Assembly: GCA_029721515.1 (NCBI GenBank) | Contig: CM056568.1 | Span: forward strand, 1,798,001 to 1,862,000 | DNA length: 64,000 nt | From: Synanceia verrucosa | Lineage: Eukaryota > Chordata > Actinopteri > Perciformes > Synanceiidae | Reading direction: 5' to 3' | In this document: positions 1 to 11,318 of the stretch, piece after piece | Layout: every line of letters starts with the position of its first letter | How positions within the stretch are numbered: position 1 is the stretch's first letter | The notes under the pieces: model-generated | Told to the model about the DNA's origin: nothing | Databases searched by the model: none | Seen by the model: the letters and a program-made list of their open reading frames with translations, nothing else | Program-made: the position numbers and the translations under genes

Positions 1-910
1 ACTAAGGCAAGTCCTCTGAATAATTAAGCAGGCAGTGTCCCACATCGACACACACATGAAATGTACACCAGGGGAAATCTGCCCTACTGTGCAACATCTT
101 CACAGTGCTGGCCCACAGATTTAAACACAATGAATTATTAAGTAAAAGCCAGTAAAAGAACCCATTACATTACTGAGAGGAAGAACACTGCAAGTCTGAG
201 AATGTTAAAACGTTATCAAAAGATGTGATGTAACAGCAGGCTTCCTCCTTCATGGAAGCTATGGAATGTCTGGAGGTGAATTCCACACAGACAGTAACAA
301 CAGTGTGTGTGTGTGTGTGCGTGTGTGAGAGAGAGAGAGAGAAAGAAAAGGCAGATCAAACGGTGGACGGCAGGAAATAGCTAAATAAAAACCAGCTGAC
401 ACTTGTCTCGTCTGACTCAGCCACAGAACAGATAAGTCAGACATGTCTGTGTATACACACACACACACTTTGTACATAATGTAAATATTTATTATTATTA
501 TTTTTACTTATTCTATTATGTCATTGCTGCTGTTTATCGATTCTTTATTACTGTAATTTTGTCTGTGCTGCTGTGGTGGATAAATAAAAAACAATTCTAT
601 TAACAGTGCTTGAATATGTTAGTGGGTGTTCAAGAGTGTGTTGCCCTAGCTGGAGGGGCTGTACTGTTTCAGATAATAGTGAGAGGATTGGGCTGCACAC
701 TATATCGAAAATTCAGTCATCACTATGTCAACATGTGCAATATACATATCTCAAAAGACTGTTTGAACTGTGATGAATGGTATTCTGTTTACCACGCTTT
801 GACACTCTGCATTATCAAAATAATTAACCAATCAGATGGAGCTCTATGGCCCTCAGAAAGACATTAACACAGTGTACTGAAGTATTTGTTTACTTAATGC
901 AAGTAATATA
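1..910. other. Gene-free stretch with GT/GA microsatellite
   Basis: No coding exon or recognisable element. A GT run (about 303-328) passes directly into a GA run (to about 341). The remainder is AT-rich unique-looking sequence. Confidence 0.6.
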
Positions 911-918
911 GTCATTAC

Positions 919-1806
919 TAGGGTTGGATATCATTCAACAATTTCTGATGCTAATTTTAGTACCGTTTGATACCGGTCCAAGAACAATAGTTTTTTCCGA
1001 TACCTCAATAAGTTTCTGTGTAATTTGGGCTTTAATCATGGTCATCATCAATATGACTTTTATTATTATTATTATTATTATTATTACTGTTATTGCTATT
1101 ATTATTACTACTACTATATCATATATGATTTTGAGGTTATTTTTATGTGGGCTTTATCATGGTAAACATACTAGTCAATGGTCTGATGATGATCAACAGG
1201 AACAGGCTGCAACCAGTTCCTCTTTAGGACCCTGGGGAGTGAGATTTTGTCTTATGGTGTGTTCACTGGAAGTCAGAACTTGGAGCTCAGATCATCTTAA
1301 CCTCAAAGTTTAGTGCTCCCAGCTCTTCCAGCCTTACAAACGTACAACAAGACATGTAGCTACTGTTTAAATCAGTAGCAGATAGCATGAATTCTATGTC
1401 TGGCTGGTGGGATTGATCTGACTTTATGAGAAGGAGATCTGACTTCACTGGAGGTTCTGATTTTAAATTCTGACTCGAACATTGGAAATTCTGACATTTG
1501 TGTGTAACTTGAACGCACCATGAGTCTAAAAACAAACAACAGGCTCCCAATGCTGCTGCAATAACATTAATGCTCTGTTTTACCAGTGATGTTTGTCTTC
1601 TTATGCTGGGAAATTGGGAGGACAAATTAGTATCTCTATGAATCTGAAGAGGACATGTCCCCCTGTCCACAGAGACATCTGAGAGCATGGCTCACAGACA
1701 CTTGAGTATCGGATTTTGACACTGAAAAATTATTTTTTGATACCCGGTAGGATTGGAGCTTTTTGGTCGGTGCTACAAAAGTATCAAAGTTTGGTACCCA
1801 GCCCTA
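919..1806. mobile_element. hAT-like non-autonomous element with 8-bp TSD
   Basis: The element opens TAGGGTTGGATATC and closes TTTGGTACCCAGCCCTA, so its ends are inverted relatives (TAGGGTTGG / TAGGGCTGG on the opposite strand). It is flanked by an exact 8-bp direct repeat GTCATTAC at 911-918 and 1807-1814, the duplication length of the hAT superfamily. Inside are an ATT microsatellite (about 1063-1090), a module also found at 9.0 and 27.3 kb, and a smaller inverted-repeat element (1254-1521). No transposase is encoded. Assignment to hAT is inferred from the duplication length and terminal style. Confidence 0.75.
1254..1521. mobile_element. Small MITE nested in the 919-1806 element
   Basis: Ends are ATGGTGTGTTCA and, inverted, ATGGTGCGTTCA (one mismatch in 12). 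A 73-bp relative with the same ends lies at 8648-8720, and the interior (about 1400-1510) reappears inverted at about 13277-13412, so this is a dispersed family and not a local palindrome. It is non-coding. Confidence 0.6.
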
Positions 1807-1814
1807 GTCATTAC

Positions 1815-2124
1815 AGTATTCAATAAAGTTAGGATGGTTATATACGTGAATACGTGATATACATGATCTCAGAGCTCGGGCTGTGACGGTATGGATTTGG
1901 AGTCACCCAATTAATGCGGTATAGAGGTTTACCGCGGTACCCACGATCAGCAATCCCCTCATCGCTACCCTCCGTGATCGTGGCAACTCCGCTACCCTCA
2001 CCGCCAACCCCACTAGCCCTTTGTGTGTACTATAAAGGTCCACTGGTTCATTTCTGGATAAAGCCATAAGGAGCATTAATAACACATATGACTGTTATTC
2101 CAACAGCGGGATGAAGCTCTCAAT
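1815..2124. other. Unassigned spacer
   Basis: No gene seen. The stretch 1878-1990 (GGGCTGTGACGGTATGG onward, with several CG-rich words) resembles a terminal fragment of a hAT-like element, but no partner end or duplication was found. Confidence 0.4.
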
Positions 2125-2132
2125 GGTGCACA

Positions 2133-2822
2133 TAGAGCTGTGCGATATTACGATATATATCATAATGCGGTAGAAAAATGTCTACCGTACGATATAAATC
2201 TCTGTTGTTTATATCGTAATTTTAACATGTAGCTACTTAGTTAGCTCTGTTGCTATGCTAACATAAACATTACTCTGGTTGTGGTTTAGATACGCCATGT
2301 AAACTACAACTCAACGTCGGAATGACCGCTGGATAATCCAAATGTATCATGTGAGTTAAAAAACGTGTATTGTATGAAGCACAGACGTAATAATATGACG
2401 GCTATTGTAACCACAGCAATGCTACTGCTTTGTGGTAGCATGTTTATGTCACCCTTAAGGACAGGTTTGTGGCAGTTCGAATAGCTCAGAAGTAAAAAAA
2501 AAAAAATATATATATATATGTTATATAAGACAAGGCAGCACGGAGGACGTTGTGTTGCGTGTGAATGATATATTATTGTTTAAAACACATCTTTATTAGC
2601 AGCCAAACTTTATAATAAAATACAGCGCAAACACAGCCGGACTTCTGGGTTGCTCTCAAAGTAAGCCTTCAGAATAAAAGCATATAAGGGATTACGCAGC
2701 AGAGGAGACGGAGGACAGCGCAATGGAAAATGAAAAAATACTATATCGGAATATATATAGTTATCGGGATATAAACTCGGCTATACCGGGATATAGAATT
2801 TTATCCATATCGCACAGCCCTA
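2133..2822 (+). mobile_element. hAT-like element family A, copy 1, with 8-bp TSD
   Basis: A 690-bp non-coding element with ends TAGAGCTGTGCGATAT and ATATCGCACAGCCCTA (inverted, one mismatch). It is bounded by an exact 8-bp direct repeat GGTGCACA at 2125-2132 and 2823-2830. The interior is rich in ATATCG-type words near both ends. A second copy in opposite orientation occupies 12726-14261 and is itself interrupted. Duplication length and ends fit hAT; no transposase is present, so it was mobilised in trans. Strand is set arbitrarily to define relative orientation. Confidence 0.8.
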
Positions 2823-2830
2823 GGTGCACA

Positions 2831-3520
2831 TACGGCATGTGCAAAGTGCTCGTCATATGTTCCTGTTCAGTGGTGTGATAGGAGAAACTCTGTGAACTAG
2901 ACAAGACGAAACAGCACACAGGCTGTGTCATGTAGTTCACAGTGATGAGTGACGAAGATCAGAGCTGCTCTTCCAGCACATCCTGACAGTCAGTCAGTGT
3001 GTAGGAGACACACAGCTAACCAGACCGACAGGTCTGTAGCTGCAGACCAGACTGTTGGTTTGTCAACAACACAGATGAGTCAGCGACAGACACACCAACA
3101 CAGCGCTTCCTTTAGTCAACACAGCATGATCATTCCTGCTTCCTCTTTTCTCTGTTTCTCTTCATGGAGTCCGAATGAGTGCAGCTGGTCATTAAAAAGC
3201 AGTCAACTGCAATATTTCCAATTCCCGAACAAACAAATGATTAATTTGATAAAAGAACACAACAATGATCCAAAACACAGCATGTCTGCCACCTCATACA
3301 TTTTGCAGTCTTCCTCTCAACATGGCTAGTGTCTCTCTGGCCAATACATGAAGCATCTGCAGATAACTCAATACAACACCAGGGACAAAATTAAAGCATG
3401 TTCAAACAATAGGCTTCAGGTTTTTTTGTTTTTCATAGTTCCCTGATATGTCTATATGATGGTATTTGTTGTTGATTCACTTGGTTTACTGCACACACTT
3501 TGTTAAAGATAGGGGATTAC
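2831..3520. other. Unassigned spacer
   Basis: No exon, RNA gene or element ends recognised. The open frame here (2949-3329, +) has no domain-like pattern and is not called. Confidence 0.5.
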
Positions 3521-3815
<295 letters not shown>

Positions 3816-5418
3816 CAGTCATGGAAAAAATTATTAGACCACCCTTGTTTTCTTCAATTTCTTGTTCATTCTAATATCTGGTACCACTAAACGTATAATA
3901 CAATGAACACAACAAAAATGCAGCTGGTCACATAATACTTTATGTCCTATTTGACATTCTTAAGCTTAATTGATTCCCAGGGTATATAAGAGGCCATTTC
4001 ATGTCACAAGCAGCACTGCACATGCAAAGGCCTAGAGTGGTTTCCTGCTTACATTCAAGCCGTAGCACAACTCAGAAGTTGTCAGCTCTCACATAATGCC
4101 TAAAACAAAAGAATTATGTGAAGCAACAAAGGCAGCCATCTTGGCACTGCTGGAAATTGGCATGAGTGAGAGACAGGTAGCGAAAAACTGAAGATCTCCA
4201 AGACAGCCGTTCATTCCAACAAAAAACAAGCTGAACATGGCACTACCAAATTGCTACCTGGCCGAGGCAGGAAACGACTATCTACCCCACGAGATGACCG
4301 TGCACTCATCCGTTCCTGAGTCAGGAATCGTCGTCAGACCTCCAGGGACCTTAAAAATGAGTGGGCACTGTCGAGAAATGTGACTTGCTCGGCAAGGACA
4401 GTTCGAAACCGACTTGTTGAAGCTGGTTTGAAGTCACACAGAGCACGCAAGAAGCCCTTCATCAATGAAAGGCAGAGGAAGGCCCGGTTACTCTTTGCTC
4501 GAGACCACAAGGATTGGACTGTTGATGACTGGGCTAAGGTTCTCTTCAGTGATGAATCCAATTTTGAATTGATGCCCACTCCAGCCAACTTACTGGTTAG
4601 GAGGAAGCCTGGAGAAGCTTACAACCCAGACTGTCTTGCCCCTACAGTAAAACATGGGGGTGGATCAGTCATGATCTGGGGTTGTTTCAGTCTGAGTGGA
4701 ACAGGGCAAATGCAATTGTGTGAAGGCCGAATGAACCAGGTCAAGTACAGGACTACCCTTGAAAACAGTCTTCTTCCATCAGCTGGAAAACTCTTTCCTG
4801 CCTCGAATGACTGGATTTTCCAACAAGACAATGCCCCTTGCCACACGGCAAGGTCAGTTAAAGCCTGGATGGAGAACCACAACATTCACACCATGCCTTG
4901 GCCTGCTCAATCACCAGATCTTAATCCAATTGAAAACCTGTGGAAAATCATCAAACTCAAAATGGAGAACCACAAGCCCAAAAACAAAGAAAATTTGTTT
5001 GAATTTGTCCAACAGGAATGGGCTGCTGTGACAGCAGAACAATGTCAGAAGCTGGTGGAGAGCATGCCAAGACGCATGGCTGCAGTCATCAAAAACAATG
5101 GTTATGCAATCAAGTATTAACTCTTGTGTGTATCATGTGTTTAAAGCAAACAGAAAAGAAAACATGGAATGCTTAACAGTAGTGTTTTTGGCGGTACAAT
5201 GCCATAGCTATTGATGTAAGAATTTAAGTAATTTTGGTTATTATCAAGAAAACCATGGAAAATGAATAATCCTTAGTTCTTAAATTAAACTCTCATGAGC
5301 TATTTTTGTTGTTATCATTATAATTGTCCAAACAAATGTACCTTTAGTTGAACCAGGCATTAAAATTAACAAGAAATTGAAGAAAACAAGGGTGGTCTAA
5401 TAATTTTTTCCATGACTG
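3816..5418 (+). mobile_element. Tc1-like transposon, family 1, copy A (1603 bp)
   Basis: Both ends read CAGTCATGGAAAAAATTA inward, and the inverted match is perfect for about 51 bp before fading. The flanking TA at 3814-3815 and 5419-5420 is the Tc1/mariner target duplication, here inside a TA microsatellite. It carries one transposase gene, disabled near its start (4096-5120). A nearly identical copy lies at 45606-47213 on the same strand, so both are young in this genome. Confidence 0.95.
4096..5120 (+). pseudogene. Tc1-like transposase, copy A, disrupted N-terminus
   Basis: Cut-and-paste transposase of the Tc1 family (DNA binding by paired HTH motifs, then a DDE catalytic fold). The start is the same MPKTKELCEATK start as copy B. 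A single A is missing in the A-run at 4183-4187, giving an immediate TGA at 4189-4191; a second TGA at 4317-4319 replaces a Cys codon of copy B; three further bases are missing in a Lys run near 4220. From 4380 to 5120 the frame is open (246 residues) and holds the whole catalytic core: FSDESNF (first D), FQQDNAPCHTA (second D) and SPDLNPIE (E), with 34 residues between second D and E (DD34E). A truncated protein lacking the HTH region could be made but could not bind the ends. Confidence 0.93.
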
Positions 5419-5462
5419 TATATATATACGTATATATATATATATAGACATGTATATACGTC

Positions 5463-7802
5463 AACTGCAAGCGTTAGATTTTTTAATGATGTACAGAATA
5501 TACACATTAATGGCACTCAATGCGTTCACAGAAACAAAACCAAATATAAGTCAAATTGTCAAGAGGTTCCATGGACTATCCTATGCTCTCGATCTGAATA
5601 GCTTTGGGTTTTCGACTTTTGGTCAAGCAAAAAAAAAAAAACAAAAAAAAAAAAAAAGAGAAAAAGACATCCATAAACGTAATGTGTATGTAGCAGGCTA
5701 CCATTGTTATCACACAATATACAATATTCATATGACACTATATTCACGTATGTCTGATTATTTAGTTTGGTGCAACAAAGCGACAGTGTTATAAGGAATC
5801 TTATTTACAGCAGTGTCATGGGTCATGTATGTGTCATGTATGGGCTTACAGTATATGTCATGTGCCAGCATTGCATTGGCACTGTTTGTCTCATCTCATG
5901 CTAAGCTACACCAGGCTGTTGGTTCGATCTGTGCTTTTGTTGGTACTGTGATCACACCTTACTGCTCAATATTAAGAAAACATGCCACATACAGAAAACA
6001 TAAGTGTGGCTTTAGACTTTGGTTCGTACATACGCATGAAATGTGTTTTTATTTTATCCAAAAGTCATCATAATGCACATCTACTGAAGCCCTATCTGGT
6101 GGTTCAGTCTATGCTGGACCATTGTAGCTTCATTCACACCATATTGATCCATGAAACAGTCTTACAGCCATGCTGTGCATTGTTGGCTGTGTAGTAGCCA
6201 GGCAACAGAAGAACAATACTTTACAAAGCCAGCCGTCAGCGGGGGCCGAACCACATTAATCCCTGCATCTACCCTCCTCTCTCCACCCTAGTGCTCCCTC
6301 CTTATACACAGCCCCCTCCCTCATCCCCTATTCTTTCACCTCTTACCCATTCATGTGGACAGAACAAGTCAATATCTCAAGATACAAGCATGAAATTAAT
6401 TCAGTGTAATCTGCCTGGTTGTTTGGACTGAAATGGCGTGTGCTTACAGGGTGAAGATGTTATCCTGGAAGTACACTTTCTGAGATGAATGGGGGCTCTG
6501 GATTTGCACTGTAGGAAAAGAGATGGGACATTTTTTTTCAATGGACTGCTGACAGGAAGGCTTTGTAACAGATATGCTGGTGTTAGGTCTACAAGGTTGG
6601 TCTGGATGGTCGGATTAGAGTGAGTGTCTACACTTAAACTGCATTAACCTCTGCATAATAAACTTCTTGTACAGGGTAACATCAGATGTGTTGTTTCACT
6701 TGTGCTTTTCCTGCAGTGTAAAAGCCTATTAAACAAAACTGGAACTGGCTTTCATTAGATGTTGAATCAGGTGTCTGGAAGCAGAATCAAATCAGTGTAT
6801 TTCACTGCTGTGTCCATGAGTAAGTCACGACCCGACTGTGTTTTTCCCTGTGAGTAAGACTGTATTACTCAAACTTGATACTAACTAATGATATGAAAAA
6901 CCTTGCCACCAGCAAAAATACCTCCGCTAATTAAATCTGTGCTCTACTTTATAACCACAGCAGTTGTGTCAAAGCAAGCACCTAATATGCCTCTTTGGAA
7001 ATTACCTTCAGCTAAATGAATTTCATCAATGTTTGTGAGTGTGAGTAAGCCCACCCTCAGTGTGTTCTGCAGGGACATAAATAGTGATTTGTAGGCACCA
7101 GGCCAATGCTGTCTAGCTTTACCTTCCACCCTCTCTGAGAAAGTTGGCACTGACAGTGATACAAAGGATAGCCTGCTCAAATTCCTACATCTATAAAAAA
7201 AAAAAAAACACCATTAGCGTTAAAGAGATATTCTGGTATTTTACACTATAAGCTCTCTTTCTAGGTTGATTAGGATAAAAACAGTGGTTGACATTTCAAA
7301 TTTTGAAGATTTGTATTTGGCTTGTTTAGAATCGGCTGTGCCAGCTAGCTATGGGCCGCTATGGACCAATGCAAACCTGTCCAAAACAACCCCTAAACGT
7401 TCGTTTTAAAAATATGTTCAACACACCGAGTGGTTCCTGGTGTTCACTGATGTTCCACAGCAAATATTGAAGCGAAATACAGCTTCCGTCATGTTTTGTT
7501 AGGCATTTTGTAAATCCGATTGACTTCTGTAAGAAGACTCAGTGCACGTTATATTACCTCGCCACCAGAAATGGAAAGGGGGGCGGCTTACGTAGTTGTC
7601 ATAGTTCGCCCCAGTACTGCTCAGTGGTGGCGGTAATGCACCTCTTAGTTGGTTTGCCAACCACCATTAAACCCCGAAGAAGAGGAAGTAGTACCCCTCA
7701 GTTCTACCGGAGACACTGTGCTAATGTGCTTTCTCCCTTCCGATTTGTGATTATCCTGGAAAAAAGGAGACGTATAAGAGAGGAGACGTATAAGAACGTG
7801 GA
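5463..7802. other. Unassigned region with A-rich tract
   Basis: No host exon found. A-rich run at 5629-5660. From about 7575 to 7700 there is a block (GTGGCGGTAATGCACC, then TTTGCCAACCACC and GAAGAAGAGGAAG) of a kind that recurs in fish genomes as part of dispersed repeats; its class was not established. Small open frames here show no domains. Confidence 0.45.
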
Positions 7803-8537
7803 AGTGTTTGAGAACGACAGCAACTCAGCCATGAAGTGGTAGACCACGTAAACTGATGGAGTGGGGTCAGTGAATGCTGAGGAGCATAGTGTGAAGAGGT
7901 CACCAACTTTCTGCAGTGTCAATCACTACAGACCTCCAAACTTCATGTGGCCTTCAGATTAGCTCAAGAACAGTGCACAGAGAGCTTCATGGAATGGGTT
8001 TCCATGGCCGAGCAGCTGCATCCAAGCCATACATCACCAAGTGCAATGCAAAGCGTTGATGCAGTGGTGTAAAGCACGCCACCACTGGACTCTAGAGCAG
8101 TGGAGACGTGTTCTCTGGAGTGATGAATCATGCTTCTTCATCTGGCAATCTGATGGACGAGTCTGGGTTTGGCGGTTGCCAGGAGAACGATACTTGTTGG
8201 ACTGCATTGTGCCAAGTGTAAAGTTTGGTGGAGGGGGGATTATGGTGTGGGGTTGTTTTTCAGGAGCTGGGCTTGGCCCCTTAGTTCCAGTGAAAGGAAC
8301 TCTGGATGCTTCAGCATACCAAGACATTTTGGACAATTCCATGCTCCCAACTTTGTGGGAACAGTTTGGAGCTGGCCCCTTCCTCTTCCAACATGACTGT
8401 GCACCAGTGCACAAAGCAAGGTCCATAAAGACATGGATGACAGAGTCTGGTGTGGATGAACTTGACTGGCCTGCACAGAGTCCTGACCTCAACCCGATAG
8501 AACACCTTTGGGATGAATTAGAGCAGAGACTGAGAGA
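7803..8537 (+). pseudogene. Tc1-like transposase fragment, family 2, no TIRs
   Basis: Homologous to 42990-43720 but lacking both inverted ends and the last part of the gene, so it is an immobile fragment. The long frame 8041-8550 holds LWSDESCF (first D), FQHDCAPVHKA (second D) and SPDLNPIEHLWDELE (E) with DD34E spacing. Upstream, one base is missing in the region reading AAGCGTCGG in the other copy, creating a TGA near 8056. After about 8537 (ELEQRLRE) homology stops and the frame runs into unrelated sequence. It differs clearly from family 1, so two separate Tc1 lineages are present. Confidence 0.9.
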
Positions 8538-8647
8538 ACTGAGAATCTAACTACGGCTCTATGAATCCCAAATGTCAGCAGGGATGACATAAAACAGAAA
8601 ATTAATGTCACTGCATAATTGGGAGCTCTGTGTATGAGTTCCGACCC

Positions 8648-8720
8648 ATGGTGCGTTCAAGCTGTACAAGAATGTTGAAATTTCCACGCTCTATATTCCA
8701 ACTTCCAGTGAACACACCAT
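8648..8720. mobile_element. 73-bp MITE, relative of 1254-1521
   Basis: Ends ATGGTGCGTTCA and inverted ATGGTGTGTTCA. The right arm, read inverted, continues as CACTGGAAGT like the left arm of the 1254-1521 element, so this looks like an internal-deletion derivative of that family. Confidence 0.6.
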
Positions 8721-8733
8721 AAGGCAGACTCAT

Positions 8734-8973
8734 GGCTGGTTTATGGTTCTGCGTCACAGCGACGGCAGAGCTATGGCGTAGACCCGACGCCATCTTTGAG
8801 CATTCAAAGCTCTGCGTCGAGGGAACGCACTGCTCTGGATTCCTTGGTTTTCTTCCGATAGTAAACATGCTGTTCGCATCTCAATGTATTGATGTGACGC
8901 GTAGTCAGGATTTTTTGTCAGGCGTAGAGTCCAAGTAGGGGTCCACGTCGCGAAGCCAGAAGCATAAACCAGG
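8734..8973. mobile_element. Short MITE with CTGGTTTATG(G/C)TTCTG ends
   Basis: Left end GGCTGGTTTATGGTTCTG and inverted right end GCCTGGTTTATGCTTCTGG match in most positions. The interior contains repeated GTAGA/GACGC-type words and no transposase. ACTCAT occurs just outside both ends (about 8728-8733 and 8978-8983) and may be part of a target duplication, but the boundaries are uncertain. Confidence 0.55.
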
Positions 8974-8987
8974 CTTCACTCATCAGG

Positions 8988-9196
8988 GTCCTAAAAAGGA
9001 ATTGGTAGCTGCCCGTGTCTGTTGTTCATAACATAATAATAATAATGATAATAATAAACATTGATGATGACCATGATTAAAGACTATATTATAAAAATCC
9101 CATTTGTGCCCCTACCCCAAACATTACGTACGTATTGTATGAAAAAAAATGTTACATTGCTAAAATGTAAAAAAATGAACACAAATCAGCGTTAAC
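8988..9196 (+). repeat. Dispersed repeat shared with 27.3-28.1 kb
   Basis: Begins CAGGGTCCTAAA, contains an ATAATAATGATAATA run and GATGATGACCATGATTAAAG, then GTATTGTATGAAAAAAAATGTT and a final AACACAAATCAGCGTTAAC. The same two halves occur at 27297-27400 and 28028-28100, where about 600 bp separates them. The first half also occurs inverted inside 1030-1240. Confidence 0.7.
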
Positions 9197-10674
9197 TGTT
9201 TATTCAGGTCCAAATGCTCTGTAATTATGGTTACGGGGTCCTGTGCAGAGATGGTCCTGCAAGAACCCCAATGATGGGGATCCCTCCTTCCGACCTAGGC
9301 ACCGCCCCCCCTCCCAAAGCGAAAAAGCTAGGGGAAACACTGGAAAGTGATCTAGATAAACAAGAAGCATTGTTAAAGTATTAATTTGTAACGTGTCCAT
9401 CCCCCAAAAATAATGTTTTAATAAATTTTAAGCAATTATGATAGTCCTATTTTACATGTTTTAATGTTTAAAACATCCAAATTTGGGTCTAAAAAGGTGA
9501 ATTCAGTTTAAATTCTTCACTCCTGTTCAAAATGGTGAGGAGTAGTGAACTCAATAAGAAACAAAGAGTCCAGTTAAAGTGAAAGAGATAATGCTGGAGT
9601 ATATGTGAGACAAACAGGACAGGTGGTCTGATACATCTTTTGTCCCACAACTGTCCCAAAATGTAATCATTGTGTTTGATCATTGTTTTCCCGGGACACT
9701 TGATTTTGAGTTAATCTAGTATTAACAGAATAACAGCTTCATTTTGCTCTGAAAGTGGAATTCTTTCTTCTCTACCATAATACTAAATGTCTACAATCTT
9801 CGCAGATGTGCAGTCCATCTGTCATTCCTCCAAATGAACCTGATTTTGTTCTGGACAGTCGTATTAGTGCTAAATAAGCCATTATTCTAACACTGTCTGG
9901 AGAAAGACGGCTGATAGAAAAGGGGAGGGAAGACAGATCGCTGAGGCCAGGCTTTAAGTGCTACAGTGCAGCATGGAGAAACCCCGGGAGACGCTTCAAA
10001 TGAAAAGAGGCGATAAAGTTTAATCTAATACATCGACTCACAGCAGAGAGCAGGAGGGAAAGAGAAATGGCAAAAGACAATGGCCTCGCAATGCACCAAT
10101 CAATAGCAATTAAATTCCACAACCCCTTCACAAAATACGTAAAGTCATGCATACCTGGGAAAACACACACACCAACAGCCATGAAATGCCCAAGACAGTA
10201 ATTGCATTGTCTAGCTTTCATCGTACAAGCACTATGCAGCAGAGAGAAGAGGATGAAGGGCTGCAGAGAAAAACCGAGGATCAATCCTCCCAGCTCCGTT
10301 CATTCATATAGTCGCAAACCATTTAAGCCACCATTATCTTTTTCGTTATTACCGCTTGGAACTTGAGAGTCGACAACTCTTTTCCACTAAGGTCCCAAAA
10401 TCTAGCAAGAAAGTCTGCAACACTGACAGTCTGTAACAATGACCGTCCGTCCCTTCAGGGCACCTCCCTATACATATCATAATGTGTAATGCGAAAAACA
10501 AGCATTAGTACTGTTAGGAATGAATGCAAGCAGGTAAGTGGCTCAAATGAAATGATGGATGGGCTTATTACTTATTATTACCAGCCACAACTACCAGGAG
10601 AATACCAATGACTAGCTAAAAAGTTGTAGGTAAAACACTACCATCCATAGCTTTAACTTAATTGTAGTCACGGC
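9197..10674. other. Unassigned region, possible conserved non-coding sequence
   Basis: No exon recognised. About 9900-10300 is low in repeats and of even composition, unlike the flanks, and could hold conserved non-coding sequence; this is an impression only. Confidence 0.35.
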
Positions 10675-11318
10675 TAGCGGTGTCCGTATCCAATATAAAT
10701 ATTGGATATCGAATCAGGGATACAAGCTGCTGAGTTTCCTCCGCAGGGTGTCCAGGCTCTCTCTTAGAGATAGGTTGAGAAGCTCGGTCATCAGGTAGGG
10801 GTTCGGAGTAGAGCCACTGCTCCTCCACATCAAGAGGAGACAGATGAGGTGACTCGGCTTCTGGTTAGGATGCCTCCTGGACCCCTCCCTGGTGGGGTGT
10901 ACCGGGCACATCCCACCAGCAGGAGACCCCAGATGAGCTGGACTAAGTGGCTGGGGAGAGGGATGTCTGGGCTTCCCTGCTTAAGCTGCTGCCCCCGCGA
11001 CCCAACCCCAGATAAGTGCAAGACGATAGACAGATAGACAGACAGACAGACAGATAGATAGATAAAACTTGTCATGAACCAGTTCCCTGTGCTGGAACAG
11101 AACCAAGAAGTTTAATATGACCAACCTCATCACAATCTGAAGCAGCATCCCAACAAAACAGCAGCAGGATTTTCACAAGACCACAGAGGCCAAGAAACAA
11201 AGCTCGATGAATGATTCATGCTGATTATCGTATTGCATCAATATCACATCAGTCAATTCTTAAGGCTGCAATATTGGTATTGTAACAGAAGTGAAAAAGT
11301 TGTATCAGGACACCCCTA
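10675..11318 (+). mobile_element. hAT-like element family C, copy 1, split by a LINE
   Basis: Left end TAGCGGTGTCCGTATCC; right end read inverted is TAGGGGTGTCCTGATAC followed by AACTTTTTCACTTCTG. The same inner word follows the left end of the element at 14700, so the two are one family. The middle is replaced by a LINE 3' end (about 10722-11064). The flanking octamers (GTCACGGC / GTGAGTGC) match only partly, so no clean target duplication is claimed. Confidence 0.65.
10722..11064 (+). mobile_element. Non-LTR retrotransposon 3' end (RTE/Rex3-like) with GACA/GATA tail
   Basis: A 5'-truncated fragment containing CCTCCGCAGGGTGTCCAGG, GGTTAGGATGCCTCCTGGAC and GCTGCTGCCCCCGCGACCC, ending in a tetranucleotide tail (GACAGATA units, 11023-11064). 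I recognise this as a very common fish LINE 3' end; naming it RTE/Rex3-like comes from memory of tetranucleotide-tailed fish LINEs and is less certain than its being a LINE. It sits inside the family C hAT-like element. Confidence 0.65.

Noticed and set aside
1287..1688. 133-residue minus-strand frame
   Set aside because: Runs through the MITE nested in a hAT-like element; related repeat copies at 8648 and 13277 do not preserve the frame.
4334..4885. Minus-strand frames opposite the family 1 transposase (also 46129-46689)
   Set aside because: Antisense shadows of the transposase coding sequence.
8034..8505. Minus-strand frames of 152 and 78 residues, and their near copies at 43218-43673
   Set aside because: Antisense shadows of the family 2 transposase; they are similar at both sites only because the sense sequence is.
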